Shown one piece after another: positions 8,590-18,415 of a DNA stretch of 33,444 nt. Source of the DNA: an uncultured Clostridia bacterium (GTDB taxonomy: Bacteria; Bacillota; Clostridia; Oscillospirales; Ruminococcaceae); the NCBI GenBank assembly GCA_947588775.1, contig CANPZQ010000002.1, positions 1-33,444 of the forward strand, written 5' to 3'. Each line of letters starts with the position of its first letter. The stretch's first letter is position 1. The notes below the pieces were generated by a model. That model was given only the letters and a program-made list of their open reading frames with translations. It was not told where the DNA came from and made no database searches. Both the position numbers and the translations under genes were made by a program.

Positions 8590-9501
8590 TTACTTAATCA
8601 TCGAGGCAACCTCGTCGGCGAAGTTGTCCTCGCGCTTCGCGATGCCCTCGCCGCGCTCGTAGCGGACGTACTCGGCAACCTTAATCGAGCCGCCGAGCTC
8701 CTTCGCGCACTTGTCGACATACTTGCCGACGGTGAGGTCGCCGTCCTTGATGAATTCCTGGTCGACTAGGCAGTTTTCGCTGTAGTACTTGCCGATTTTG
8801 CCGTCGACAATCTTCGCGAGAACCTGCTCGGGCTTGTTCTTCATCTTCGGGTCCTCGGCCATCTGCGCGAGCATAATCTTCTTCTCGCCCTCTAATACGT
8901 CGGCGGGAACATGCTCTCTGTCGAGGTAGGAAGCGTTCATCGACGCGACCTGAAGCGCGACGTCCTTGCCGCAGACAAGTGCCTTGTCGCCGAGGTCGGT
9001 ATCGAGCTTTACGAGAACGCCGATTCTGCCGCCGCCGTGTACATAGGAAACAAGGGTTCCCTCGAGGCGGGCAAATCTGCGAATCTGAATGTTCTCGCGA
9101 ATCTTAAGGAACAGCTCCTGGAGCTCCTCCTCGACGGTTCTCTCGGAACCTACGGCCTTGGCGGCCTTTAAAGCGTCAACGTCGGCGGGATTCGCGGCGA
9201 TAACGGTCTTGACGACGGTGTTGACAAAGTTCTTGAAGTCGTCGGTGTTGGCAACGAAGTCGGTTTCGGAGTTTACCTCTACGATTGCGCCTACATTGCC
9301 CTCTACGGCGGCGATAACAAGGCCCTCGGCGGCAACTCTGCCGGCCTTCTTGGCCTGAGTTGCGAGGCCCTTCTCGCGGAGTATGATTATAGCCTTCTCG
9401 AAGTCGCCTTCGGCCTCGACAAGTGCCTTTTTGCAGTCCATCATTCCGACGCCCGTTCTCTCTCTGAGGGCGGAAACGTCCTTGGCGGTAATATTTGCCA
9501 T
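8590..9501 (-). CDS. tsf: Translation elongation factor Ts
   Basis: MANITAKDVSALRERTGVGMMDCKKALVEAEGDFEKAIIILREKGLA. Confidence 0.97.
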   Translation of the reverse strand: MANITAKDVSALRERTGVGMMDCKKALVEAEGDFEKAIIILREKGLATQAKKAGRVAAEGLVIAAVEGNVGAIVEVNSETDFVANTDDFKNFVNTVVKTVIAANPADVDALKAAKAVGSERTVEEELQELFLKIRENIQIRRFARLEGTLVSYVHGGGRIGVLVKLDTDLGDKALVCGKDVALQVASMNASYLDREHVPADVLEGEKKIMLAQMAEDPKMKNKPEQVLAKIVDGKIGKYYSENCLVDQEFIKDGDLTVGKYVDKCAKELGGSIKVAEYVRYERGEGIAKREDNFADEVASMIK

Positions 9502-9594
9502 ATTTTATCCTCCTAAATCATGCGGAAGCTCCCGAAAGCCGGATTTTCAGCTCACGGGTCCGCGTTTAATATATCCTTGTATAAAATCCGGAAA

Positions 9595-10326
9595 TTATTC
9601 CTCTTCGGAAACGGTCGGGGCTTCCTCGCCTTCGGCGGCGGTTTCGCCCTGACGGCCCTCGATTACGGCGTCGGCGATTGCGCCCGAAATGAGCTTGATG
9701 GCGCGGATAGCGTCGTCGTTGCCGGGGATAACGTAGTCGACCTCATCGGGGTCGCAGTTTGTATCGACAATCGCGACAACGGGAATGCCGAGCTTTCTCG
9801 CCTCGGAAACGGCAATCTTCTCCCTCTTGGGGTCGACGATAAAGAGAGCCGACGGGAGCTTCTGCATGTTCTTGATGCCGCCGAGGTACTTTTCGAGCTT
9901 CTCGATCTCAAGCTGGAGCTTTACGACTTCCTTCTTGGGAAGAAGGTTGAAGGTGCCGTCGGTTTCCATCTTGTGAAGCTGCTCAAGCCTCTTGATTCTG
10001 GTCTGAATGGTCTTGAAGTTGGTCATCATTCCGCCGAGCCAGCGGGCGTTTACATAGTGAGCGTTCGCGCGAAGGGCTTCCTCGCGGATAGAGTCGCTCG
10101 CCTGCTTCTTGGTGCCTACAAAGATAATCTCGCCGCCCTCCGCGGAAAGGTCGCGGACGAACATATAAGCCTCTTCGAGCTTACGAACGGTCTTTTGCAG
10201 GTCGATGATGTAGATTCCGTTTCTTTCGGTGAAGATGTACGGAGCCATCTTCGGGTTCCATCTTCTCGAGGGGTGGCCGAAATGGACGCCCGCTTCAAGA
10301 AGCTGCTTCATTGATACTACTGCCAT
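9595..10326 (-). CDS. rpsB: 30S ribosomal protein S2
   Basis: [46 protein letters not shown]. Confidence 0.97.
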   Translation of the reverse strand: MAVVSMKQLLEAGVHFGHPSRRWNPKMAPYIFTERNGIYIIDLQKTVRKLEEAYMFVRDLSAEGGEIIFVGTKKQASDSIREEALRANAHYVNARWLGGMMTNFKTIQTRIKRLEQLHKMETDGTFNLLPKKEVVKLQLEIEKLEKYLGGIKNMQKLPSALFIVDPKREKIAVSEARKLGIPVVAIVDTNCDPDEVDYVIPGNDDAIRAIKLISGAIADAVIEGRQGETAAEGEEAPTVSEEE

Positions 10327-10366
10327 GGTAGTAACCTCCTGTTTGGTTTAAAATTTTTTAACCCTC

Positions 10367-10488
10367 CGCCGGCATGGCTGAAAAGCAAAAACCGGAAATT
10401 ATTGCAACATGCTTAAAAGGTACGGCTTTTAGGCTTCTCCCTGCGTATCAACCCGAGGATTTTCGGGCACCTCCGCAGACAGCCGGCG
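10367..10488 (-). promoter_or_regulatory. Structured 5' leader RNA of rpsB (candidate S2-type autoregulatory leader)
   Basis: Outer stem CGCCGGC/GCCGGCG closing about 120 nt; internal stems CTGCG/CGCAG, CCCGA/TCGGG, and GCCTAAAAG/CTTTTAAGC (one mismatch). Confidence 0.55.
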
Positions 10489-10503
10489 TGCGAATTACAA
10501 GCA

Positions 10504-10532
10504 ATTGTAGCACAGTTTTTTGAAAAATGCAA
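10504..10532 (-). promoter_or_regulatory. Sigma-A promoter for rpsB-tsf
   Basis: Minus strand TTGCAT-N17-TACAAT. Confidence 0.65.
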
Positions 10533-10539
10533 GGGGTTT

Positions 10540-10845
10540 TCAGAAATTTTTTGAATTTATCGGGTCATTGCCGGGCTTTTCGGGCTTTTTGTCGGGCGAG
10601 GGAAGGTATTCCGCCGCCGTGACGAGCACGGCGTCCTTGCCGATAAGACTTATATCCTCAAATCTGACCGCAAGGTCGCAGTCGCGCCCCAAAAGCCCGA
10701 AAAGCTTCGGTCTGCCGTATATAATCACCGTTTTTACGTCCGACGTTTCGGTATCGAACCTTATGTCGTCGGCGCGGCCCAAAATTTCCCCGGTCTTTGT
10801 GTCGACTATCTCCTTGCGCCTCAGCTCGCTCAGGCTGCACAGCAT
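10540..10845 (-). CDS. YlmC/YmxH-family PRC-barrel protein (sporulation-associated family)
   Basis: MLCSLSELRRKEIVDTKTGEILGRADDIRFDTETSDVKTVIIYGRPKLFGLLGRDCDLAVRFEDISLIGKDAVLV. Confidence 0.85.
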   Translation of the reverse strand: MLCSLSELRRKEIVDTKTGEILGRADDIRFDTETSDVKTVIIYGRPKLFGLLGRDCDLAVRFEDISLIGKDAVLVTAAEYLPSPDKKPEKPGNDPINSKNF

Positions 10846-10889
10846 AAAAAATCACCTCTGTCAAATATATGACAGAGGCGGACGAAATA

Positions 10890-11672
10890 TTAGCCGTTTG
10901 TCTGCGAACAGCCGCAGCCGCCCGAGGCTTCCTCAAGGCCCTTGGGGAAGAACTCGCTTGTCGGGAAGCTTATCTTGTCGAAAAGCTCGCAGGGGCTTTC
11001 GGTCGCCGAGGTGCATTCCTTAGAGGGAACCTCGTAGTCGAACGCCGGAAGCATAACCGGGACGCTTCTTGAAAGCGAAACGACCGAGAACATTCCGAGG
11101 GTAACGCATATCATTTTTCTTGCGGGAACGGTGACGGCCGTTTCGCAGGTCGCGTCGGTGCATGCGCTGTAAGCCGGGATAGTCGCGAGGCGGAGCCCCA
11201 AAACTATCGGGTCGGCGACGGCGACCGTCGCGCGCGGCGGGTTGTTGTAGCAGCAGCCGTTTTGAGAAACAGCTCCGTTTACGTCGGAGCTGAAGAGCTT
11301 TGTGCCGCCCTCGCTGCCGTAGAGAATGACTTTTTTCGTAAATGCCGCCGTGCCGTTTACAAGGCTTGTCGCAGCGTTCGGCTGGGTCGACGTCGAAAGC
11401 TCTACCCCGATATTGAAGGTATAAGTAATGTCGACCGAATAGAAGCCCTTATTGAACTGTATAGGCTCTATCGAAAAGTACGCGCTTGTCACCTCGACGC
11501 AGCGCGCCTTGGCGTATACGGCGTCGTTCACGAGAGCCGCCGAGGCGGCGTCGGAAAATACGACTTCCAAATCCTCGAGGCAGTCGCGGTCCGAGCAGCT
11601 GTCAAATACCCGCTCTGCCTGAACCGTTACGGCTTCCTTGAAGCCGTATGGGTTATTAGCAAATTCTGCCAT
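10890..11672 (-). CDS. Conserved-looking Cys-rich protein of unknown function
   Basis: 260 aa MAEFANNPYGFKEAVTVQAERVFDSCSDRDCLEDLEVVF...GGCGCSQTNG; good RBS AGGAGGA. Confidence 0.75.
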   Translation of the reverse strand: MAEFANNPYGFKEAVTVQAERVFDSCSDRDCLEDLEVVFSDAASAALVNDAVYAKARCVEVTSAYFSIEPIQFNKGFYSVDITYTFNIGVELSTSTQPNAATSLVNGTAAFTKKVILYGSEGGTKLFSSDVNGAVSQNGCCYNNPPRATVAVADPIVLGLRLATIPAYSACTDATCETAVTVPARKMICVTLGMFSVVSLSRSVPVMLPAFDYEVPSKECTSATESPCELFDKISFPTSEFFPKGLEEASGGCGCSQTNG

Positions 11673-11801
11673 ATGAATCCTCCTGTATTAAGTATTAAAG
11701 TGCTATGACTTCGTTACATAATATTCGGAGGGTTGCGGTTTAGTTACCGAAGATTCGGGGGTTAGGAGGTGGAGGCGCGTAGGGCGGAGCGGGGAGGTAG
11801 C

Positions 11802-11829
11802 GGGGAGGAGGGAGGGGCGGGCGGGTGGG
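11802..11829 (+). other. Canonical G-quadruplex motif (six G-runs, four 1-nt loops)
   Basis: GGGGAGGAGGGAGGGGCGGGCGGGTGGG. Confidence 0.75.
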
Positions 11830-11880
11830 CGCAGCCAAAGGAGCTCCGCCCTTCGCGCCGGGCGGCTTCGCGCGAAATTT

Positions 11881-14800
11881 TCAGAAGAGCGTCATCTGCG
11901 CGGTGGCGGGCATATCCCCGAACGCGCCGAGCTCGGTGAGCTGGTCGATTACGGAGTTGCTGACTCCCGCCGCGAGGGCGAACTCCTCAATCGAGATGAA
12001 ATCGTCCTTCTGCGACGCGGCATAGAGGGCCTTCGCGGCCTTTTCGCCTACGCCCGCAAGGGCTATGAACGGGAGCCTGAGCTTTCCGTCCTCTATTTTA
12101 TAAACGGTCGCGTGGGATTTGTGAATATCCACCGGCAGGAACTCATATCCGCGGCAAAGCATCTCGTTTATAATAAGCAGAGTTTCCATAACGCCTGTGT
12201 CCTTGGCGGTGCGTTCCTTGCCCTTTTGCTGATATTCCTCGATTTTGTACTTTGTCGCGAGCTTTCCGCGAATCGCACTTTCCGCGTCGAAGTCCTCGCC
12301 GCGTACCGTGAAGATTGCGGCGTAAAATTCGAGCGGATGGTAAACCTTGAACCATGCGAGCCTTATCGCGGCGGTGACGTAGGCCGCGGCATGCGCCTTC
12401 GGGAACATGTACTTAATCTTCATGCAGCTGTCGATGTACCACTCCGGAACGCCGTGGTCGCGCATTGTCTGCTTCATCTCGTCGGTGAGCTTGTCGGGGG
12501 CCTTCCCCTTTCGGACTATCTCCATTATATGGAACGAAAGGCTCTGGTCGACCCCGTGATATATGAGATATGTCATAATCGAGTCGCGCGTTCCGATAAC
12601 CTCTTTAATGGTGCAGGTGCCGTTTCGGATAAGCTCCTGAGCGTTGCCCGCCCATACGTCGGTGCCGTGGGAAAGCCCGGAAATCTGAAGCAAATCCGCA
12701 AAAGTCCTCGGCTTTGTTTCCCTGAGCATGTCGCGGGTGTTCGGGGTACCCATCTCGGGTATCGCGAGGGTTCCGTTCGACCACCCGAGCTCCTCCTCGG
12801 TAACGCCGAGGGCCTCCGGCGACGTAAACAGCGAATAAACCTTCTGGTCGCTCATCGGTGTGTCGGTGATTTTAAGCCCCGTCATGTCCTCGAGGTATTT
12901 ATATATCGTCGGGACGTCGTGGCCGAGCTCGTCGAGCTTTAAGATGGTATCGTGAAGCGAGTTGAAGTCAAAGTGGGTGGTAATAACGTCGGAATCCGTC
13001 TTTTCGGCGGGGTGCTGAACCGGCGTGAAGTCGTATACCTCATAGTCCGAGGGAATAACTACCATTCCGCCCGGGTGCTGGCCGGTCGTGCGCTTGATTC
13101 CGGTACAGCCCTTTGTCAGGCGGGAAATTTCGGCGTTGCTGACGGTTTTTCCGCGCTCCTCAAGATATTTCATGACGTAGCCGTAGGCGGTCTTGTCGGC
13201 GACGGTGGAGATTGTCCCAGCCTTGAAAACGTTTTCCGCGCCGAAGAGAACCTCGGTGAACTTGTGCGCCGACGACTGGTAGTCGCCCGAGAAGTTGAGG
13301 TCAATATCCGGCGACTTGTCGCCCTCGAATCCCAAAAACGTTTCAAACGGAATGTCGTGGCCGTCGCGCTTCATTTCCGCACCGCACTTCGGACATTTTT
13401 TCGGCGGAAGGTCGAAGCCCGAGCCGTATTCGCCCTTGGTGAAGAACTCGCTCTCATGGCATTCGGGGCATACATAGTGCGGCACAAGCGGGTTTACCTC
13501 GGAAATTCCGCACATCGACGCGACAAAGCTCGAACCTACCGACCCACGCGAGCCGACCTGATAGCCGTGCTCGACGGAATCGGCGACAAGACGCTTCGCG
13601 ATAACGTACAAAACGGCGAAGCCGTGCTTTATAATGGAGCTAAGCTCGCGGTCGAGCCTGTCGTAAACGATTTCGGGGAGCGGGTCGCCGTAGATTTCCT
13701 TCGCCCTTCTCCAACAAATTTCGGTAAGCTCGTCGTCCGCGCCGTCGATATGCGGCGTGAACGTTCCCTTCGGAAACGCCCGAAGCTCGGGGTCGGTCAT
13801 GTCGGCAATCAGGTTTGAATTCGTGACGACGACCTCATACGCCTTCTCCTCGCCGAGATATGCAAATTCCTTAAGCATTTCGTCGGTTGTTTTAAGATAA
13901 AGCGGAGCCTGCGTGTCGGAATCGGTGTACATTACCGAAGTCAGAATGCTGCGGAAAATCCCGTCGCGCTCGTTGAGAAAATGAACGTCGCCCGTCGCGA
14001 CAACCGGGATATTGAGCTCCTCGCCGAGCTTTACAATCGTTCGGTTGAAGTCCCGAAGCTGCTCCTCCGACGCGACGCTTCCGTTTCGGAGCATGAACAT
14101 GTTGTTTCCGATTGGCTGGATTTCGAGGTAGTCGTAGAAGCGGGCGATTTCCAGAAGCTCGTTCCACGGTTTCCCCTGAAAAACGGCGCGGAAAAGCTCC
14201 CCCGCCTCGCACGCCGAGCCGACGATAAGCCCCTCGCGGTGCTTTATAAGCTCGGATTTCGGGATTCGCGGATATTTGTAATAATACTTTAAATTCGAGT
14301 AGGAAACAAGCTTGTAGAGGTTCTTCAGCCCGACCTTATCCTTAGCGATAATAATCTGGTGGAAGGTCGGCAGGTGGTTTATATCGGTGTTCGCCAAAAG
14401 CGCGTTGAGGTTTCCGACGTTCGCGCTCTCGTCGCGCTCCAAAAGGCGGCGTGAAAGCACTATGAATATATTCGCGTTCATCTCCGCGTCGTCGCAGGCT
14501 CGGTGGTGGTTGAATTCGCCGAGGTTCAGGGCCTTCGCGACGGCGTCGAGAGTGTGCTTCGAGTTCTGCGGGAGCATCGACCGCGCGAAAGGCACTGTGT
14601 CGATATATGTAAAGTCAAACTCCTTGCCGCACCTCTCGGCGGCGGCGCGGATAAACGATGTGTCAAAGGAGGCGTTGTGCGCGATGAGAACAGGGTTTTC
14701 GCCGCAGAATTCCTTGAATTTGTCGATGGCTTCCGGCTCCTTGGGCGCGCCCCTTACCATGTCGTCGCGGATTCCGGTGAGCTCGATTATCCTCCCCGGA

Positions 14801-16278
14801 ATCGGCCGCTCGGGGTCGACGAAGATATTCATCTTATCGACAGCTGACAAGTCTTTTACCTTTACAGCACCGATTTCGATTATTTTTTCATTTGTTGCGG
14901 AAAGCCCTGTTGTTTCAAGGTCGAAAACGACAAACTCCCCCGTCAGCGGTCGGGAATCATGCCCGACAACGACGACGTTTTCATCGTTTACCTGATACGC
15001 CTCGATTCCGTAGACGATTTTGAACTCGCCGCCCTCCTTGCGGATTTTGTCGACCTCGTACATCGCGTCCGGGAAGCTCTGGACGACGCCGTGATCGGTA
15101 ACGGCGATGGCGGGCATTCCCCATTCGTAGGCGCGGCGCACTATGTCGGCGACGGGGGAAATTCCGTCCATCATCGACATATTGGTGTGGCAGTGGAGCT
15201 CGACGCGCTTTGCCTTGGCTTCGTCCTTTTTCTTAATGCGGTGAACTATGCTTATGTCGCGGGGCTTTATGTTTACCTCGTTGTCAAAGGAATCAAAGGT
15301 CGCGTCGCCGTTAATCGCGAGGGTGATGTTTTCCTTGAGATTGCCCAAAAGTGCCTGCCCGCGGGCGGTCATCTCTATAATTTTAACGATAATCGAGCCG
15401 TTGTAGTCGGTGACGGAAAGGGTGATTATAAGCCGCTTGCCGTCGCGGGTTTCCTTGCTTTCTATCCCGAAAACGTCGCCGACGATAAACACGCTGCCGC
15501 TTTTTTCGGTGATGCCCGAGATGTCCGCGGGCGAGCCCTCGGGGTGGATTTCCCTGCCCATAATCGCGGTCGCGCACGGCTCCAAATCTATGCCCACGAC
15601 GGAGGTGTTATAGTTGAAAACCTCGTAGGGTTCCTCGTTTCGGCGGGAGTTATAGGAGCGGTATCCGCCGCCCGAATAGCCTCCGCCGGAATATCCCCCG
15701 CCCCCGCTTGATGACGGCGGCGCGCTTTCGCGCTGGGGAGCGGGCGGCGGTGGCGGCGGCGTCAGCTTTTCAAGAAGCTCGTCCTGAAGCTTTTCGCGCT
15801 CGCCGGCGTCGAGGGAGCGGTTTCCGGTAAACGAAACAGTTAAACTGCGGCCGAAGCGGCTGTTTATGAGCTTTGAAAGCTGCTCGTCCGCGCCGGAGCT
15901 CTTTAAAATGGCCTCGCCGCCGTTTTTGAGGTCGATAATCAAGGAATCGCCCTCAAAGGTGAAGCCCGCGTTGTCAAGAAAGCCGTTCACCGGAACGCGG
16001 TGCTTGAGCTCGGAAATTATGTCCGGCATCGCCTCCGCCGAAAGGAGCGCAGAGGGGTATTTCGGAATCACGAAAACTTCCTTTAAATTAAGATACCTCT
16101 TTAACACAGCGGCGAACGCGCGAAGGTCCTCAAAAGGCACGAGAGCCGAAAAATCGGCCTCGATTACAAGCATTGTCCTGTCGCGCGAAAACACCATTTT
16201 CCGGAACTCGCCCTCCCCGACGCTCGCAGGAAGCTCGGAGGCGTATGCCCCGAAGAAAACCGAAAGCTTTTTCTCCAT
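11881..16278 (-). CDS. polC: DNA polymerase III PolC-type, alpha subunit (PHP + DEDDh exonuclease)
   Basis: [36 protein letters not shown] (PHP), [24 protein letters not shown] (exonuclease), [12 protein letters not shown]...[10 protein letters not shown] (Zn), [12 protein letters not shown]; start at MEKKLSVFF with GAGG RBS. Confidence 0.97.
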   Translation of the reverse strand: MEKKLSVFFGAYASELPASVGEGEFRKMVFSRDRTMLVIEADFSALVPFEDLRAFAAVLKRYLNLKEVFVIPKYPSALLSAEAMPDIISELKHRVPVNGFLDNAGFTFEGDSLIIDLKNGGEAILKSSGADEQLSKLINSRFGRSLTVSFTGNRSLDAGEREKLQDELLEKLTPPPPPPAPQRESAPPSSSGGGGYSGGGYSGGGYRSYNSRRNEEPYEVFNYNTSVVGIDLEPCATAIMGREIHPEGSPADISGITEKSGSVFIVGDVFGIESKETRDGKRLIITLSVTDYNGSIIVKIIEMTARGQALLGNLKENITLAINGDATFDSFDNEVNIKPRDISIVHRIKKKDEAKAKRVELHCHTNMSMMDGISPVADIVRRAYEWGMPAIAVTDHGVVQSFPDAMYEVDKIRKEGGEFKIVYGIEAYQVNDENVVVVGHDSRPLTGEFVVFDLETTGLSATNEKIIEIGAVKVKDLSAVDKMNIFVDPERPIPGRIIELTGIRDDMVRGAPKEPEAIDKFKEFCGENPVLIAHNASFDTSFIRAAAERCGKEFDFTYIDTVPFARSMLPQNSKHTLDAVAKALNLGEFNHHRACDDAEMNANIFIVLSRRLLERDESANVGNLNALLANTDINHLPTFHQIIIAKDKVGLKNLYKLVSYSNLKYYYKYPRIPKSELIKHREGLIVGSACEAGELFRAVFQGKPWNELLEIARFYDYLEIQPIGNNMFMLRNGSVASEEQLRDFNRTIVKLGEELNIPVVATGDVHFLNERDGIFRSILTSVMYTDSDTQAPLYLKTTDEMLKEFAYLGEEKAYEVVVTNSNLIADMTDPELRAFPKGTFTPHIDGADDELTEICWRRAKEIYGDPLPEIVYDRLDRELSSIIKHGFAVLYVIAKRLVADSVEHGYQVGSRGSVGSSFVASMCGISEVNPLVPHYVCPECHESEFFTKGEYGSGFDLPPKKCPKCGAEMKRDGHDIPFETFLGFEGDKSPDIDLNFSGDYQSSAHKFTEVLFGAENVFKAGTISTVADKTAYGYVMKYLEERGKTVSNAEISRLTKGCTGIKRTTGQHPGGMVVIPSDYEVYDFTPVQHPAEKTDSDVITTHFDFNSLHDTILKLDELGHDVPTIYKYLEDMTGLKITDTPMSDQKVYSLFTSPEALGVTEEELGWSNGTLAIPEMGTPNTRDMLRETKPRTFADLLQISGLSHGTDVWAGNAQELIRNGTCTIKEVIGTRDSIMTYLIYHGVDQSLSFHIMEIVRKGKAPDKLTDEMKQTMRDHGVPEWYIDSCMKIKYMFPKAHAAAYVTAAIRLAWFKVYHPLEFYAAIFTVRGEDFDAESAIRGKLATKYKIEEYQQKGKERTAKDTGVMETLLIINEMLCRGYEFLPVDIHKSHATVYKIEDGKLRLPFIALAGVGEKAAKALYAASQKDDFISIEEFALAAGVSNSVIDQLTELGAFGDMPATAQMTLF

Positions 16279-16288
16279 TTTCAAGTCC

Positions 16289-17326
16289 TCAAAGTTTGTC
16301 AATCTCTTTAAGAAGCGCAGTCAGCGCGTCTTTTTCCGAAAATTTGCCTATTATCTCGTCTTTTTTGAAAATTACCGCGCAGCCGTCGCCGCCCGCAAGC
16401 CCTATATCCGCCTCGCGCGCCTCGCCGGGGCCGTTCACCACGCATCCCATAACCGCGACGGTTATGTCCTTGTCAATCCCTTTGACGGCCTCCTCGACCC
16501 TATGCGCAAGGCCGATTAAATCAATCTTCGTGCGCCCGCAGGTCGGGCAGGAAACAAGCTTCACGCCGCCGGTTTTTCCAAGCGCGCGCAGAATATCGAA
16601 CCCGGCCTCAACTTCCTTAACCGGGTCGTCGGTTAGCGAAACGCGAATCGTTTCGCCGATGCCGTCCGCAAGAAGCGAGCCTATGCCGATTGCCGACTTA
16701 ATCAGCCCCATTTTATATGTACCAGCCTCGGTGACGCCGAGATGAAGCGGGTGGGCGGTTTTTTCGGAAATAAGCCGGTACGCCGAAATCATCGTCGGTA
16801 CATCGGAGGATTTGAGCGAGATTACAATGTCCTCAAAGCCGAATTTTTCAAGCATCGCGGCCTCGTTCAGCGCACTCTCACAGAGTGCCTCGGCGGTCGG
16901 CGAGCCGTATTTTTCCAGAAGCCTCTTTTCAAGGGAGCCGGAATTAACGCCGATTCTTATCGGGATATGCCGGCGACGGCATTCGTCGGCGACAGCCTTC
17001 ACCCTGTCCTCGGAGCCGATGTTTCCGGGGTTGATTCTGATTTTGTCGATTCCCCTCTCGGCCGCCGCGAGCGCAAGGCGGTAGTCGAAGTGAATATCCG
17101 CGACGAGCGGAATGCTGATTTCGCGCTTTATGGCTTCAATCAGCGAAAGCGCGTTTTCGTCTGGAATCGAAACCCGGATAATCTCGCAGCCCGCCGCCTC
17201 GAGGGCTTTGGCCTGCGCGACGTTCCCCGAAACGTCAGTCGAGATTATGTTCAGCATCGACTGGACGTAGATATGCCGTCCGTCGAGTGTAAGGTTATTA
17301 AGCTTTACAGGTGAAATTTTACGCAT
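16289..17326 (-). CDS. ispG: 4-hydroxy-3-methylbut-2-en-1-yl diphosphate synthase
   Basis: [35 protein letters not shown]...[15 protein letters not shown]...[20 protein letters not shown]. Confidence 0.97.
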   Translation of the reverse strand: MRKISPVKLNNLTLDGRHIYVQSMLNIISTDVSGNVAQAKALEAAGCEIIRVSIPDENALSLIEAIKREISIPLVADIHFDYRLALAAAERGIDKIRINPGNIGSEDRVKAVADECRRRHIPIRIGVNSGSLEKRLLEKYGSPTAEALCESALNEAAMLEKFGFEDIVISLKSSDVPTMISAYRLISEKTAHPLHLGVTEAGTYKMGLIKSAIGIGSLLADGIGETIRVSLTDDPVKEVEAGFDILRALGKTGGVKLVSCPTCGRTKIDLIGLAHRVEEAVKGIDKDITVAVMGCVVNGPGEAREADIGLAGGDGCAVIFKKDEIIGKFSEKDALTALLKEIDKL

Positions 17327-17337
17327 GGCTGCCTCGC

Positions 17338-18393
17338 TCAGAATAATTTCAATATGTCAAAAACGGTTACGACGATCATCAGCCCGAAAAGAAGCATCAG
17401 CCCGACGAAATGAACCGTTCCCTCGACCTCAGGCTTCATCGGTTTGCGGCGAACGAGCTCGATTAACAGGAAGAACGCTCGCGCGCCGTCGAGTGCGGGA
17501 ATCGGCAAAAGGTTGAATATTCCGACGTTTATCGTGATGAACACGACGAACGACATCAGGTTAAGGAGCATTTCGCCGACCGAAACGCCCTGCGCCGTCG
17601 AGCCGACGACGCTGCCGATTTCGTTGACGATTCCGACGGGACCGGAGAGGTCGTTGATGGTGTACCGACCTCGCAATAAGTCAAAGAGCGAGAGCCAGAT
17701 TATCCTTGCGACGGAAACAAATTTCCGCACGGAGTAGCTTACAACTGTAAAGGGCGATACCTTTTCACCTAAAACGTAGAAGTCGATGACAAGGCTCTGC
17801 GCGCCTTCCTCGTCGGTTCTGCCGTCGAACGTCACGGCAGGGAGAGTAAGCTTTTCGCCGTTGCGTATTACCGTCATCTCAAAGACGCGGTCGGAGTCGA
17901 GCTGGAACTGGTAGGAGATGTCGGTGTCGCAGAAAACCCGCATTCCGTTTACGCGGATAATTTCGTCGCCGACCTCGAGCCCGCTGACATGCGACGGCGA
18001 ATCGTCGGCATAAAAGCCGGCGACCTTGGTCGTCGTAACGCCGTCCTCGAAGGAAGTCGCGATTATAAGTATCACGAAGCCCAGAATCAGGTTCATAAGC
18101 GCGCCCGCGCAGACAATTATAAGCCGCTGCCAAACCGGTTTTTGGCCGAAAGCGCGCGGGTCGACGCTCTCCGAGTCCTCCCCTTCCATCGAAACGTAGC
18201 CGCCGATGGGCAGGAGGCGGACGGAATATTTCGTTTCGCCCCTGCCGAAGCCGAAGAGCCTCGGACCCATTCCGAGAGAAAATTCATTGACTTTTACTCC
18301 GCAGAGCTTTGCCGCCGTAAAGTGGCCGGCCTCGTGGATAATGATTATTACGCCGAACACCAAAACGGCGATGACAATGTATAGTGCCGTCAA
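17338..18393 (-). CDS. rseP: RIP metalloprotease RseP
   Basis: HEAGHF zinc motif, GVKVNEFSLGMGPRLF, PDZ domain, NLLPIPALDGARAFF. Confidence 0.95.
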   Translation of the reverse strand: MTALYIVIAVLVFGVIIIIHEAGHFTAAKLCGVKVNEFSLGMGPRLFGFGRGETKYSVRLLPIGGYVSMEGEDSESVDPRAFGQKPVWQRLIIVCAGALMNLILGFVILIIATSFEDGVTTTKVAGFYADDSPSHVSGLEVGDEIIRVNGMRVFCDTDISYQFQLDSDRVFEMTVIRNGEKLTLPAVTFDGRTDEEGAQSLVIDFYVLGEKVSPFTVVSYSVRKFVSVARIIWLSLFDLLRGRYTINDLSGPVGIVNEIGSVVGSTAQGVSVGEMLLNLMSFVVFITINVGIFNLLPIPALDGARAFFLLIELVRRKPMKPEVEGTVHFVGLMLLFGLMIVVTVFDILKLF

Positions 18394-18415
18394 GCTTACA
18401 CCTCATTCAAAAGCT

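Noticed and set aside
9520-10314. 264-aa plus-strand ORF opposite rpsB
   Set aside because: Antisense shadow of rpsB; composition shows mirrored codon bias.
12112-15711. Long plus-strand ORFs opposite polC (276, 288, 202, 250 aa)
   Set aside because: Antisense to a confident PolC CDS; long open frames here are a by-product of GC-biased codon usage; no RBS or recognisable protein features.
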